Shown here: positions 1 to 6,747 of the stretch, in pieces | How positions within the stretch are numbered: the first letter of the stretch is position 1 | Layout of the letters: every line of letters begins with the position of its first letter | DNA from: an uncultured Dorea sp. | GTDB lineage: Bacteria; Bacillota; Clostridia; Lachnospirales; Lachnospiraceae | Length of the DNA stretch: 54,195 nt | Assembly (NCBI GenBank): GCA_910588745.1 | Contig: CAJURK010000019.1 | Location: forward strand, 1 to 54,195 | Direction of reading: 5' to 3' | Position numbers and translations under genes: made by a program | Notes under the pieces: generated by a model | Told to the model about the DNA's origin: nothing | Database searches by the model: none | What the model saw: only the letters and a program-made list of their open reading frames with translations

Positions 1-350
1 TTTCTTTTTTTCCCGGATTTTTTATAAGGATATTCAATCAAAACGCGGAGCTGGTACAGGCGGCTGTTCCTTCGATGCATATTTATTTCTTTGGTTTTTT
101 TATGATGGCCTTTCAATTTGCCGGTCAGAGCGTGTTTAAATCACTGAATAAAGCAAAGCACGCCATATTTTTTTCTATACTGCGCAAGGCGGTTATCGTA
201 GTGCCGCTGACGCTAATCCTTCCGAGGGTCGGCGGCCTTGGGGTTAGCGGTGTGTTCCTTGCGGAACCGATTTCTAACTTTATCGGAGGGCTTGCATGTT
301 ATATAACGATGAGGAGGACAATACTGGCAAAGCTTCCGCCGGACAAATAA
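1..350 (+). CDS. MATE family efflux transporter, C-terminal fragment
   Basis: The reading frame is open from the left edge (codons in phase with position 3) to a stop at 348-350, so the gene begins outside the window. The visible 115 or so residues contain the last hydrophobic helices of a MATE-type Na+ or H+ antiporter: an FFGFFMMAFQFAGQSVF segment, the motif ALNKAK-like SLNKAKHAIFFSILRK, and a final helix ending in a short basic tail. SVFKSLNKAKHAIFFSILRK matches the conserved late-helix motif of MATE proteins (usually Q-ALGxxxxS-RQ). Function is export of cationic drugs or metabolites across the cytoplasmic membrane. The substrate cannot be inferred. An internal ATG at 75 is not a start. 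Confidence 0.8.
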   Translation, partial: SFFPGFFIRIFNQNAELVQAAVPSMHIYFFGFFMMAFQFAGQSVFKSLNKAKHAIFFSILRKAVIVVPLTLILPRVGGLGVSGVFLAEPISNFIGGLACYITMRRTILAKLPPDK

Positions 351-370
351 GGCGCTGGCGACGGATTTTC

Positions 371-399
371 TTGCTTTCGGTATTCGATCGTATTATAAT
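371..399 (+). promoter_or_regulatory. sigma-A promoter for the small membrane protein gene
   Basis: TTGCTT (371-376) and TATAAT (394-399) are separated by 17 bp and lie about 95 bp upstream of the small gene at 492. This is a good match to the housekeeping consensus, better at the -10 than at the -35. Confidence 0.6.
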
Positions 400-491
400 G
401 TAAAAATAAAGGCTAAGAGAGTTGTCTGAGGAATTATTGTTTTACAGAATACAGCTTGAGAAAAACGTAAGAGAAAGCGGGGTGTGACAGA

Positions 492-689
492 ATGAAAATG
501 GTGACGGAGAAAGTTCTGGAATTTTGGGACTGCCTTGACACAGAAGCGGTGGTGAATAAAAGAGAACTCTTTCTCGGGATTCTGGTGTGCGTACTGACCG
601 GAGTCTTGGCGGGCATCATGGTCAGTCCGAAAAAGCGGGTTACGATTGGCGGCTGCAGCGGAGAATGTATCGCGGAAGAGATAGAGTAG
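492..689 (+). CDS. small single-helix membrane protein (hypothetical)
   Basis: A 65-residue protein with a charged N-terminus (about residues 1-25), one hydrophobic helix (about residues 26-46, ELFLGILVCVLTGVLAGIMV) and a short tail that starts with PKKR and carries two cysteines (GGCSGEC). I do not recognise a named family. Charge distribution suggests N-terminus outside or in the cytoplasm equally well. A purine-rich stretch (GCGGGGTG, near 477-484) serves as a weak ribosome site; an alternative ATG lies two codons in. The gene has its own promoter (371-399) and terminator (719-759), which supports it being real. Similar tiny one-helix proteins are common in Lachnospiraceae genomes, but no role is known to me. 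Confidence 0.6.
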   Translation: MKMVTEKVLEFWDCLDTEAVVNKRELFLGILVCVLTGVLAGIMVSPKKRVTIGGCSGECIAEEIE

Positions 690-718
690 CATAAAGCAGA
701 ATAAGGGCAGCAAGAAGC

Positions 719-759
719 ATTCCGGGTTCGTATGTGGTCATAGGGATCCGGAATTTTTT
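719..759 (+). terminator. Rho-independent terminator after the small membrane protein gene
   Basis: ATTCCGG (719-725) pairs with CCGGAAT (748-754), the loop containing a further small TATG/CATA stem, and a run of six T follows (754-759). It sits between the small gene and the GntR promoter. Confidence 0.6.
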
Positions 760-782
760 CTGCTCCAAAAATAAACAGCATA

Positions 783-821
783 AAACAGTTGACAACAGTT
801 TGACTCTGTTATATACTGTTT
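783..821 (+). promoter_or_regulatory. promoter overlapped by a nested dyad, probable GntR operator
   Basis: TTGACA (789-794) and TATACT (812-817) with a 17-bp spacer form a near-consensus promoter. Two inverted repeats share one centre at 802: AAACAGT (783-789) with ACTGTTT (815-821), and AACAG (794-798) with CTGTT (806-810). The outer arms cover the start of the -35 and the end of the -10, so a dimeric repressor bound here would block the polymerase. The adjacent YtrA-type GntR protein is the obvious candidate, which would make the unit autoregulated. Confidence 0.7.
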
Positions 822-840
822 ACAACGAAAGGGTGATGAA

Positions 841-1212
841 ATGAAAATTATAATTAACAATTCTTCCATGCAGCCAATCTACGAGCAGATTGTAGCGCAG
901 TTTAAGGCGGCGATTATGAAGGGGGAGTTGAAGGAGGAAGAGATGCTTCCATCTGTCCGGAGCCTTTCTAAGGAACTGAAAGTTAGCGCGTTGACGGTAA
1001 AGAAGTCTTATGACGCGTTGGAAGAAGAGGGTTTTGTGATAACGGTTCATGGAAAGGGGAGTTTCGTTACATGCGCCAGCCAGGAGATGATGATGGAGGA
1101 GAAGCGCAAAGAAGTGGAAGCGGATCTGGAGCTGGCTATCCGGAAAGGCAGAAGCTTAGGGATGAGTAACCAGGAAATTACGGATGTATTTATGATTGTT
1201 TTGGAGGATTAA
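841..1212 (+). CDS. GntR family transcriptional regulator, YtrA subfamily
   Basis: 123 residues: an N-terminal winged helix-turn-helix (about 1-75) with the typical IYEQIVAQFKAAIMKGEL...LPSVRSLSKELKVSALTVKKSYDALEEEGFVITVHGKGSFV pattern (broken here for length), followed by a short C-terminal helical segment instead of a large ligand domain. That short tail is the mark of the YtrA subfamily, which normally controls an adjacent ABC exporter. The ATG at 841 follows AAGGGTGA at 828-835. Six bases separate it from the ABC ATPase, so the three genes form one operon. YtrA-type repressors usually respond to cell-wall or antibiotic stress; the inducer here is unknown. Confidence 0.9.
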   Translation: MKIIINNSSMQPIYEQIVAQFKAAIMKGELKEEEMLPSVRSLSKELKVSALTVKKSYDALEEEGFVITVHGKGSFVTCASQEMMMEEKRKEVEADLELAIRKGRSLGMSNQEITDVFMIVLED

Positions 1213-1218
1213 GAGAAG

Positions 1219-2067
1219 ATGATTGTACTAGAGCAGGTGAAAAAACACTATCAGGATTTTACGCTGGATTGTTCTCTAAAAGTTCCGGAAGGATGCGTTA
1301 CCGGGCTGGTAGGAAGAAACGGAGCGGGGAAAAGCACGACGTTTAAGGCAATCCTGGGACTGATCAGGACAGACGGCGGCAGAGCGCAGGTTTTCGGCAA
1401 GCCTGCGGCGGAACTTACAAAAGCGGATCGGGAACAGATGGGGGTTGTACTGTCTGACTCGGGATTCAACGAATACTTGTCTGTAAAGGATTTGGCGCCG
1501 GTGCTGCGGAATATGTATCATTCATTTGATGAGGCGGAATTTATACAAAAGTGCGGAAAGTTTCGTGTTCCCATGGATAAGCAGATCAAAGATTTTTCAA
1601 CCGGCATGCGGCGAAAGTTCCAGATTATCGCGGCTCTTTCCCATAAGGCAAAGCTGTTGATTTTAGACGAACCTACGGCCGGGCTGGATGTGGTGACCAG
1701 GGAGCTGCTTTTGGATATGCTGCGGGAATATATGGAGAAGGAGGGCAGGGCAATCTTGATCAGCTCTCATATTTCTACAGACTTGGAGTCTTTTTGCGAC
1801 GATATCTACTTGATAGACGAAGGAAAGATTGCGCTGCATGAAGAAACGGATGTTCTTCTCAGCAGTTATGGGATACTAAAGGCGACGCAGGAGCAGTATG
1901 AGAAGCTGGATAAGAGCTATTTGCTGTCTGAGAAAAAAGAAGATTATGGATACCGGTGCCTAACTAGGGAAAAGAGATTTTATCAGGAGAATTATCCCGA
2001 GGTAGTCATTGAAAAGGGCGGCATCGATGAATTGATTATGATGAGAGAAGGGGGACGGGACAGATGA
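1219..2067 (+). CDS. ABC transporter ATP-binding protein
   Basis: 282 residues with the full nucleotide-binding domain: Walker A GRNGAGKST (about residues 32-40), a Q-loop region around GVVLSDSGFNEYLSV, signature FSTGMRRKF (in place of LSGGQ), Walker B LLILDEPTAGLD and the switch histidine in ISSHI. The relaxed signature and the partner permease place it in the ABC-2 exporter group (BcrA or YtrB like). It powers the membrane protein that follows, whose start overlaps this gene by four bases (ATGA), so the two are translationally coupled. Likely role: export or detoxification of a peptide or cell-wall-active compound. Substrate unknown. Confidence 0.92.
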   Translation: MIVLEQVKKHYQDFTLDCSLKVPEGCVTGLVGRNGAGKSTTFKAILGLIRTDGGRAQVFGKPAAELTKADREQMGVVLSDSGFNEYLSVKDLAPVLRNMYHSFDEAEFIQKCGKFRVPMDKQIKDFSTGMRRKFQIIAALSHKAKLLILDEPTAGLDVVTRELLLDMLREYMEKEGRAILISSHISTDLESFCDDIYLIDEGKIALHEETDVLLSSYGILKATQEQYEKLDKSYLLSEKKEDYGYRCLTREKRFYQENYPEVVIEKGGIDELIMMREGGRDR

Positions 2068-2720
2068 AAGCATTGTTAATCAAAGATTGGAAATTATTAA
2101 AGAACCAGAAACAGTTTTTTCTGGTAACGCTGGTAATTGTAGGAGTCTTTTTGTTTACATCGAAGAATTTTGTGTTTGTGGTAAGTTATGCGACCATCAT
2201 GTATACGATATTTACCATTAGTACAATCAGCTATGATGATTACCATAATGGTATGAGCTTTCTTTTTACCTTACCGGTGAGCAGACGGGAATATGTAGTG
2301 GAAAAATATTTCTTTGGTATTCTCACAGGAAGCGGCGCGGCGGGGGCGGTGCTTGCGGCGGCGGCAGCGGTATCCAGGGTAAGGGAAATGGATATGACGG
2401 TGGAAGAACTGACGGTATCGATTATGACGGCGATTCTGGTTGCAATGTTTGTTCTTTCCTTTACCATTCCGAGTCAGTTGAAATTCGGGGCGGAAAAAGG
2501 CAGGATGGCGATGATGGCGGTCAGTATGGTGTTCTTTGTTTTGATTATGGGATGCGGGGCGCTTTTGAAGCGAACGGGTTGGCAGGCGGGAAACCTGTTT
2601 AGGAGAGTGGAGGAAGCTCCCGCCGAGCTTGTAGTCTGCGTGATAGGAGCGGGATGCGCGGCAATGCTGCTGATATCCGCGCTCATTTCCTTAAGGGTCT
2701 TGAAACAGAGGGAATTCTAG
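2064..2720 (+). CDS. ABC-2 type transporter permease
   Basis: 218 residues with about six hydrophobic helices: two near residues 20-55 that follow the N-terminal KDWKLLKNQKQ segment, a pair near 90-140, and a C-terminal set ending in LISALISLRVLKQREF. The N-terminal pattern of a short basic cytoplasmic stretch and the FTLPVSRREYVVEKYF motif after helix two is typical of ABC-2 permeases (ABC2_membrane_5 type) that work with YtrB-like ATPases. Its ATG lies inside the stop region of the ATPase gene. Third and last gene of the GntR unit; the 46 bp to the convergent AEC gene show no clear terminator. Confidence 0.88.
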   Translation: MKALLIKDWKLLKNQKQFFLVTLVIVGVFLFTSKNFVFVVSYATIMYTIFTISTISYDDYHNGMSFLFTLPVSRREYVVEKYFFGILTGSGAAGAVLAAAAAVSRVREMDMTVEELTVSIMTAILVAMFVLSFTIPSQLKFGAEKGRMAMMAVSMVFFVLIMGCGALLKRTGWQAGNLFRRVEEAPAELVVCVIGAGCAAMLLISALISLRVLKQREF

Positions 2721-2766
2721 CACGCATGTGAAAATTACAGACGGCCAAGAGGAATGCTCCGGCACA

Positions 2767-3705
2767 TTAAATCATGCCCCGGCTGTTTAGAATGAATACC
2801 CAGAGGAAAATGGTTACCACAGAAATACAGGTGCTTAATACCACCAGTTCCCCGGCTAAGGCGCCGTCGCCGTCCATATTGGACGCCATCGGATATGAGG
2901 CGGTAGCGGTAGGGGTTGCGAACATGGTAAAATAGACGAAGGTTTCTAACGGCTCGAAGGACATAGCAGAAGCGGCCGCAAGAGCAATAGCCGGCAGCAA
3001 AATCAGTTTGGCGGCAATCGCAGGTACTAAGTATTTCAAGTTGCTCCTCATGGATGAAAAACGCAGGGTGCCGCCCAGTACAAACAGAGCCAGGGGCGTG
3101 GTCATAGATGAGAACTCGGAGATCGGGGTTTCTACGCCGGAGGGCAGACGAAAGTCTAGCATAACGGCGGCAGCGCCTGCAATGGCTCCCAGAATCAAAG
3201 GATTCGATAATACTTTTTTTATCAGTCCAAGGGGACGGATGCTTCCGCCCCGGAAGTATTCTAACAGAATGATTGCAGTAACGTTGTAAATAGGCACGAT
3301 AATAGCCACCAGCATAGAGGCCGTCGCGGTTCCTGCGTGACCGAAGATATTTTCAGTCAGAGGGATTGCAAATAACACAAAATTACTTCGATAGATACCC
3401 TGGATGAGGACGCCTCGTCTGGGGTTTTCTTTTACCATTCGGGGAATGAGAAGAAACAGAATGAAAACCAGCAGGAGGACGCTGAATACGGCGGCCGTCA
3501 CGAACGCGTAGTTTAACTTCTGCCCTGGATCCCGGTCGTATAAATTGTAAAACATCATCAGGGGAAAGAATACGCGGAACGTCATTTGGTTGAGCTTTTT
3601 CATGAATGCTTCGTCCACAACGCCCGCCGCCCGCGTCAGGTATCCAAATGATATATAGAATAAAAATGGGAAAACTGCATCGAATGCAATGATAAAGCTG
3701 TTCAT
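2767..3705 (-). CDS. AEC family (auxin efflux carrier-like) transporter
   Basis: 312 residues, about ten hydrophobic helices in two five-helix halves, matching the AEC/MleP family. Recognisable landmarks are FPFLFYISFGYLTRAAGVVDE at the N-terminus, the FRVFFPLMMFYNL segment, and ATPTATASYPMASNMDGD near the C-terminus, which corresponds to the conserved A-P-A/T-S crossover motif. Bacterial members export or import small carboxylates such as malate; auxin itself is not implied. The gene follows the TetR gene by 20 bp on the same strand, so the two are probably co-transcribed from the promoter at 4426-4453. Confidence 0.88.
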   Translation of the reverse strand: MNSFIIAFDAVFPFLFYISFGYLTRAAGVVDEAFMKKLNQMTFRVFFPLMMFYNLYDRDPGQKLNYAFVTAAVFSVLLLVFILFLLIPRMVKENPRRGVLIQGIYRSNFVLFAIPLTENIFGHAGTATASMLVAIIVPIYNVTAIILLEYFRGGSIRPLGLIKKVLSNPLILGAIAGAAAVMLDFRLPSGVETPISEFSSMTTPLALFVLGGTLRFSSMRSNLKYLVPAIAAKLILLPAIALAAASAMSFEPLETFVYFTMFATPTATASYPMASNMDGDGALAGELVVLSTCISVVTIFLWVFILNSRGMI

Positions 3706-3725
3706 GCGAACCTCCGTGTGAAATA

Positions 3726-4328
3726 TTATTGTATAACTCTGTGGCTTTCGATAATCAGCCTGACCGCGCGGTACAGGAAAGGTTTGTACGCGTCGATGGG
3801 TACAGGCTCTTTGTACAGGATGGAATTATATCCGGCGGAACCTGCAAGCTCCACGATGGTAAAGAGCATGACGTCCACATCCTGATAGGCATATTCGTCT
3901 TCCGCTACCATGTTCAGGAATCTTTCGTAAATGTCGTTGTCGGCATCCTTGCCGGTGATCAGCGCAGCGCGCAGCGCGCCCATTACCAGATTCTTGGATA
4001 TGAAATTAAGAAGAGGCAGATCTTTCATCAGATGATCGATGATATGATCGATAATAAAGATCATCTGGTTTTCCAGTCCGTGAATCTGCGCTTTTTCCAT
4101 TGCAAAACCCGCATGGTAGAACAGTTCGTGAGTCTTGTGGGCTACTAAATTGTTCTTGATATCGTACTTATCCCGGAAATACAGGTAGAACGTGCCCTTG
4201 GCGACGCCGGCTTTTTTTACAATATCGGAAATAGCCGTTGCGTGTATCCCTTTGGTGGTAAATAATTCATATGCAGTATTGAGAAGCGCGTCTCGTTTCA
4301 ATTTTTTGTTTTCTTCTACTTTTCCCAT
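3726..4328 (-). CDS. TetR/AcrR family transcriptional regulator
   Basis: 200 residues. The N-terminal helix-turn-helix (about 10-55) reads RDALLNTAYELFTTKG, then AISDIVKKAGVAKGTFYLYF, the classic TetR signature. The remaining 145 residues form the helical ligand-binding and dimerisation domain, with no sequence clue to the ligand. It is transcribed away from an MMPL exporter gene; three copies of a 13-bp palindrome lie in the region between them (4472-4484, 4505-4517, 4548-4560). The likely role is repression of the exporter operon. Its own promoter appears to sit outside the operators. Confidence 0.92.
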   Translation of the reverse strand: MGKVEENKKLKRDALLNTAYELFTTKGIHATAISDIVKKAGVAKGTFYLYFRDKYDIKNNLVAHKTHELFYHAGFAMEKAQIHGLENQMIFIIDHIIDHLMKDLPLLNFISKNLVMGALRAALITGKDADNDIYERFLNMVAEDEYAYQDVDVMLFTIVELAGSAGYNSILYKEPVPIDAYKPFLYRAVRLIIESHRVIQ

Positions 4329-4425
4329 AATATTTATTCCTTATGCAGAGCGCCGGGGGCCGGGTCGGAGTTATTCGTCGGACGCAGAGGCTGGCGACCG
4401 GCCGTATGCGTTGTTTATGAGTAAC

Positions 4426-4453
4426 ATTATAACGGTTTTAGTCTGGATTGCAA
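4426..4453 (-). promoter_or_regulatory. promoter of the TetR-AEC transcript
   Basis: Read on the minus strand, TTGCAA (4448-4453) and TATAAT (4426-4431) are 16 bp apart. The transcript would have an approximately 90-nt, GC-rich leader. The nearest TetR-type palindrome (4472-4484) is 18 bp upstream of the -35, so it could modulate but not directly cover this promoter. Confidence 0.6.
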
Positions 4454-4471
4454 ATAGATTTTTTGTAAAAG

Positions 4472-4560
4472 TGACTAAAAGTCAATTTTTTAAGCAAAAT
4501 ATATTGACTATTGGTCATTTTTGTTGTATAGTACGAAAAGAACAAAATGACTAATGGTCA
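4472..4560 (+). promoter_or_regulatory. MMPL operon promoter with three TetR-type operators
   Basis: Three copies of one palindrome are present: TGACTAAAAGTCA (4472-4484), TGACTATTGGTCA (4505-4517) and TGACTAATGGTCA (4548-4560). The middle copy overlaps the -35 of a strong promoter, TTGACT (4504-4509) and TATAGT (4527-4532) with a 17-bp spacer; the last copy lies just downstream of the transcription start, ahead of the ribosome site. Start-to-start spacings are 33 and 43 bp, close to three and four helical turns. This layout is what a TetR repressor would use for tight control; the adjacent TetR gene is the expected partner. Confidence 0.85.
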
Positions 4561-4584
4561 TAATTAAAGAAGGAGTTGAAGGAA

Positions 4585-6747
4585 ATGGTAAAGCTGGGAA
4601 AGAAAATTGTGAAGTACAGGGCGGCCATTCTGGTTATCAGTTTTTTACTTCTGATTCCCTCGGCGTGGGGGTATGCGAATACCAGAATTAACTATGATGT
4701 GCTTACTTACCTGCCGGAAGACATTGAGACTATGCAGGGGCAGGATATTATGGTGGAGGATTTTGGCGCCGGGGCGTTTTCCATGCTGATTGTGGACGGG
4801 ATGGAGAACAAGGACATATCGAAGCTGAAAGCGCAGATTGAGGAAGTCGATCATGTGTCAAAGGTTCTCTGGTATGACTCGGTCGCGGATATTTCGGTTC
4901 CCCAGAGCATGCTTCCGGATGATATTTACGAAGTGTTCCATTCGGATACGGGTACGATGATGGCGGTATTTTTTGATGAATCTACTTCCGCGGACAGCAC
5001 GATGGATGCGATTACAACGATCCGAAGGCTGTCCGGAAAGCAGTGCTTTATCAGCGGCATGTCGGCGATCGTGACGGATACAAAAGAGCTGGCCGAGAGC
5101 GAGACGCCGGTTTATGTACTGATCGCGGTGCTTTTGTCAACGCTTGTGCTGGGGATTACGATGGAATCCTTAGTGGTTCCGGTTTTGTTCCTGATTAGTA
5201 TCGGGATGGCGATTGTATATAATCTGGGAAGTAATTATTTCCTGGGAGAGATTTCTTATATTACAAAGGCTTTAGCGGCCGTGCTGCAGCTTGGGGTAAC
5301 CATGGATTATTCTATATTCCTGATGCACAGCTTCGATGAACAAAAACTCCGGTTTGACGGAGATAAGGAGAGGGCTATGGCCCATGCCGTTTCCCAGACC
5401 TTTTCTTCGGTAATCGGAAGTTCGGTTACCACGATAGCAGGCTTCATCTCTTTGTGTTTTATGAGTTTTACGCTGGGAAAAGATATCGGAATTGTAATGG
5501 CGAAAGGCGTGATCTTCGGAGTCCTTGCATGCGTGACCATCCTGCCGTCCATGATCTTATGCTGTGATAAGCTGATTGAAAAGACGAAACACAGGCCGGT
5601 TCTGCCGAATATCAACAGGCTGTCGGACAGGATGACAAAACGGTATCCGGTGTTTGCCGTTATGTTCCTGGTTCTTTTGTTCCCGGCAATTTACGGCAAT
5701 AACCATACCGGCGTTTACTATAACCTAGACGAGACCCTGCCGAAGAATCTTCCCAGCATTATCGCCAATGAAAAGCTGAAGGAAGATTACGACATGAATA
5801 CCACCCACATTTTGCTGGTGGACAGTTCGGTTCGTCCTTCGGATGTGAACCGGATGCTAAAGGAAATCGAGAAGGTGGACGGCGTAAAATGGACGCTTGG
5901 AATTGACAAATTGGTAGGTCCAGGGATTCCGGCGGATATGCTTCCGTCTAAGGTCACGGATATGCTGAAAACAGACCAGTATCAGATGGTAATGATTAAT
6001 TCTGTTTATAAAGTGGCGTCGGATGAGGTAAACGCCCAGGTGGACGCGATTCATTCCATTACGGAACGCTTCGACAAAAACGCGCTGTTAGTGGGCGAGG
6101 CGCCGCTGACAAAGGATCTGATTGATATTACAGATCATGATTTTAAAATGGTGAGCGTGGTATCCATCGGGGTCATTTTCCTGATTATTCTGGTTTTGTT
6201 CCGTTCCATTACGCTGCCGGTTATTCTAGTAGGCGTGATAGAGTTTGCCATATTTGTAAACATGGGGATTCCGTATTATACGGGAACCACCCTTCCCTTT
6301 GTAGCATCCATTGTAATCGGAACGATCCAGCTTGGAGCGACGGTGGATTACGCGATTCTTATGACGACCAGGTACAAAAGGGAACGGAGCAGAGGCGCGG
6401 GCAAATATGAAGCGGTAACGACGGCTCATCAGGCATCGGCTCAGTCCATCATTGTAAGCGCGCTGAGTTTCTTTGCGGCAACTTTTGGAGTGGGAATGTA
6501 CTCCAACATTGATATGATCAGTTCCCTGTGTATCCTGATGGCAAGGGGAGCCATCGTTAGTATGGCGGTGGTCGTATTTGTTCTTCCGTCGATGTTTATG
6601 ATATTTGACAAAGCGATTGTAAAAACCAGCAGCGGTTTTCTCCCAAAGACAGAGAATGGGCGGCATGGGAAACCGGATAAGAAAAACAGGCAAAACAGTA
6701 ACTGCAAATTATATAGCGAAGTGAACGCGCATCAGGAGGTATTATAA
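4585..6747 (+). CDS. MMPL/RND family efflux transporter
   Basis: 720 residues with the duplicated RND/MMPL architecture: helix 1 near residues 11-30, an extracytoplasmic loop to about 170, five helices (about 175-330), then the same arrangement again (helix 7 near 355, loop, five helices to about 690). The functional transmembrane motifs GVTMDYSIFLMHSFDEQ and GATVDYAILMTTRYKRE occur once in each half and carry the acidic residues used for proton coupling. I chose ATG 4585, 9 bp after AAGGAG, over the TTG at 4576 that touches the ribosome site. The stop overlaps the next start by one base (TAATG). Such proteins export lipids, drugs or cell-wall precursors; the TetR operators suggest ligand induction. 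Confidence 0.93.
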   Translation: MVKLGKKIVKYRAAILVISFLLLIPSAWGYANTRINYDVLTYLPEDIETMQGQDIMVEDFGAGAFSMLIVDGMENKDISKLKAQIEEVDHVSKVLWYDSVADISVPQSMLPDDIYEVFHSDTGTMMAVFFDESTSADSTMDAITTIRRLSGKQCFISGMSAIVTDTKELAESETPVYVLIAVLLSTLVLGITMESLVVPVLFLISIGMAIVYNLGSNYFLGEISYITKALAAVLQLGVTMDYSIFLMHSFDEQKLRFDGDKERAMAHAVSQTFSSVIGSSVTTIAGFISLCFMSFTLGKDIGIVMAKGVIFGVLACVTILPSMILCCDKLIEKTKHRPVLPNINRLSDRMTKRYPVFAVMFLVLLFPAIYGNNHTGVYYNLDETLPKNLPSIIANEKLKEDYDMNTTHILLVDSSVRPSDVNRMLKEIEKVDGVKWTLGIDKLVGPGIPADMLPSKVTDMLKTDQYQMVMINSVYKVASDEVNAQVDAIHSITERFDKNALLVGEAPLTKDLIDITDHDFKMVSVVSIGVIFLIILVLFRSITLPVILVGVIEFAIFVNMGIPYYTGTTLPFVASIVIGTIQLGATVDYAILMTTRYKRERSRGAGKYEAVTTAHQASAQSIIVSALSFFAATFGVGMYSNIDMISSLCILMARGAIVSMAVVVFVLPSMFMIFDKAIVKTSSGFLPKTENGRHGKPDKKNRQNSNCKLYSEVNAHQEVL

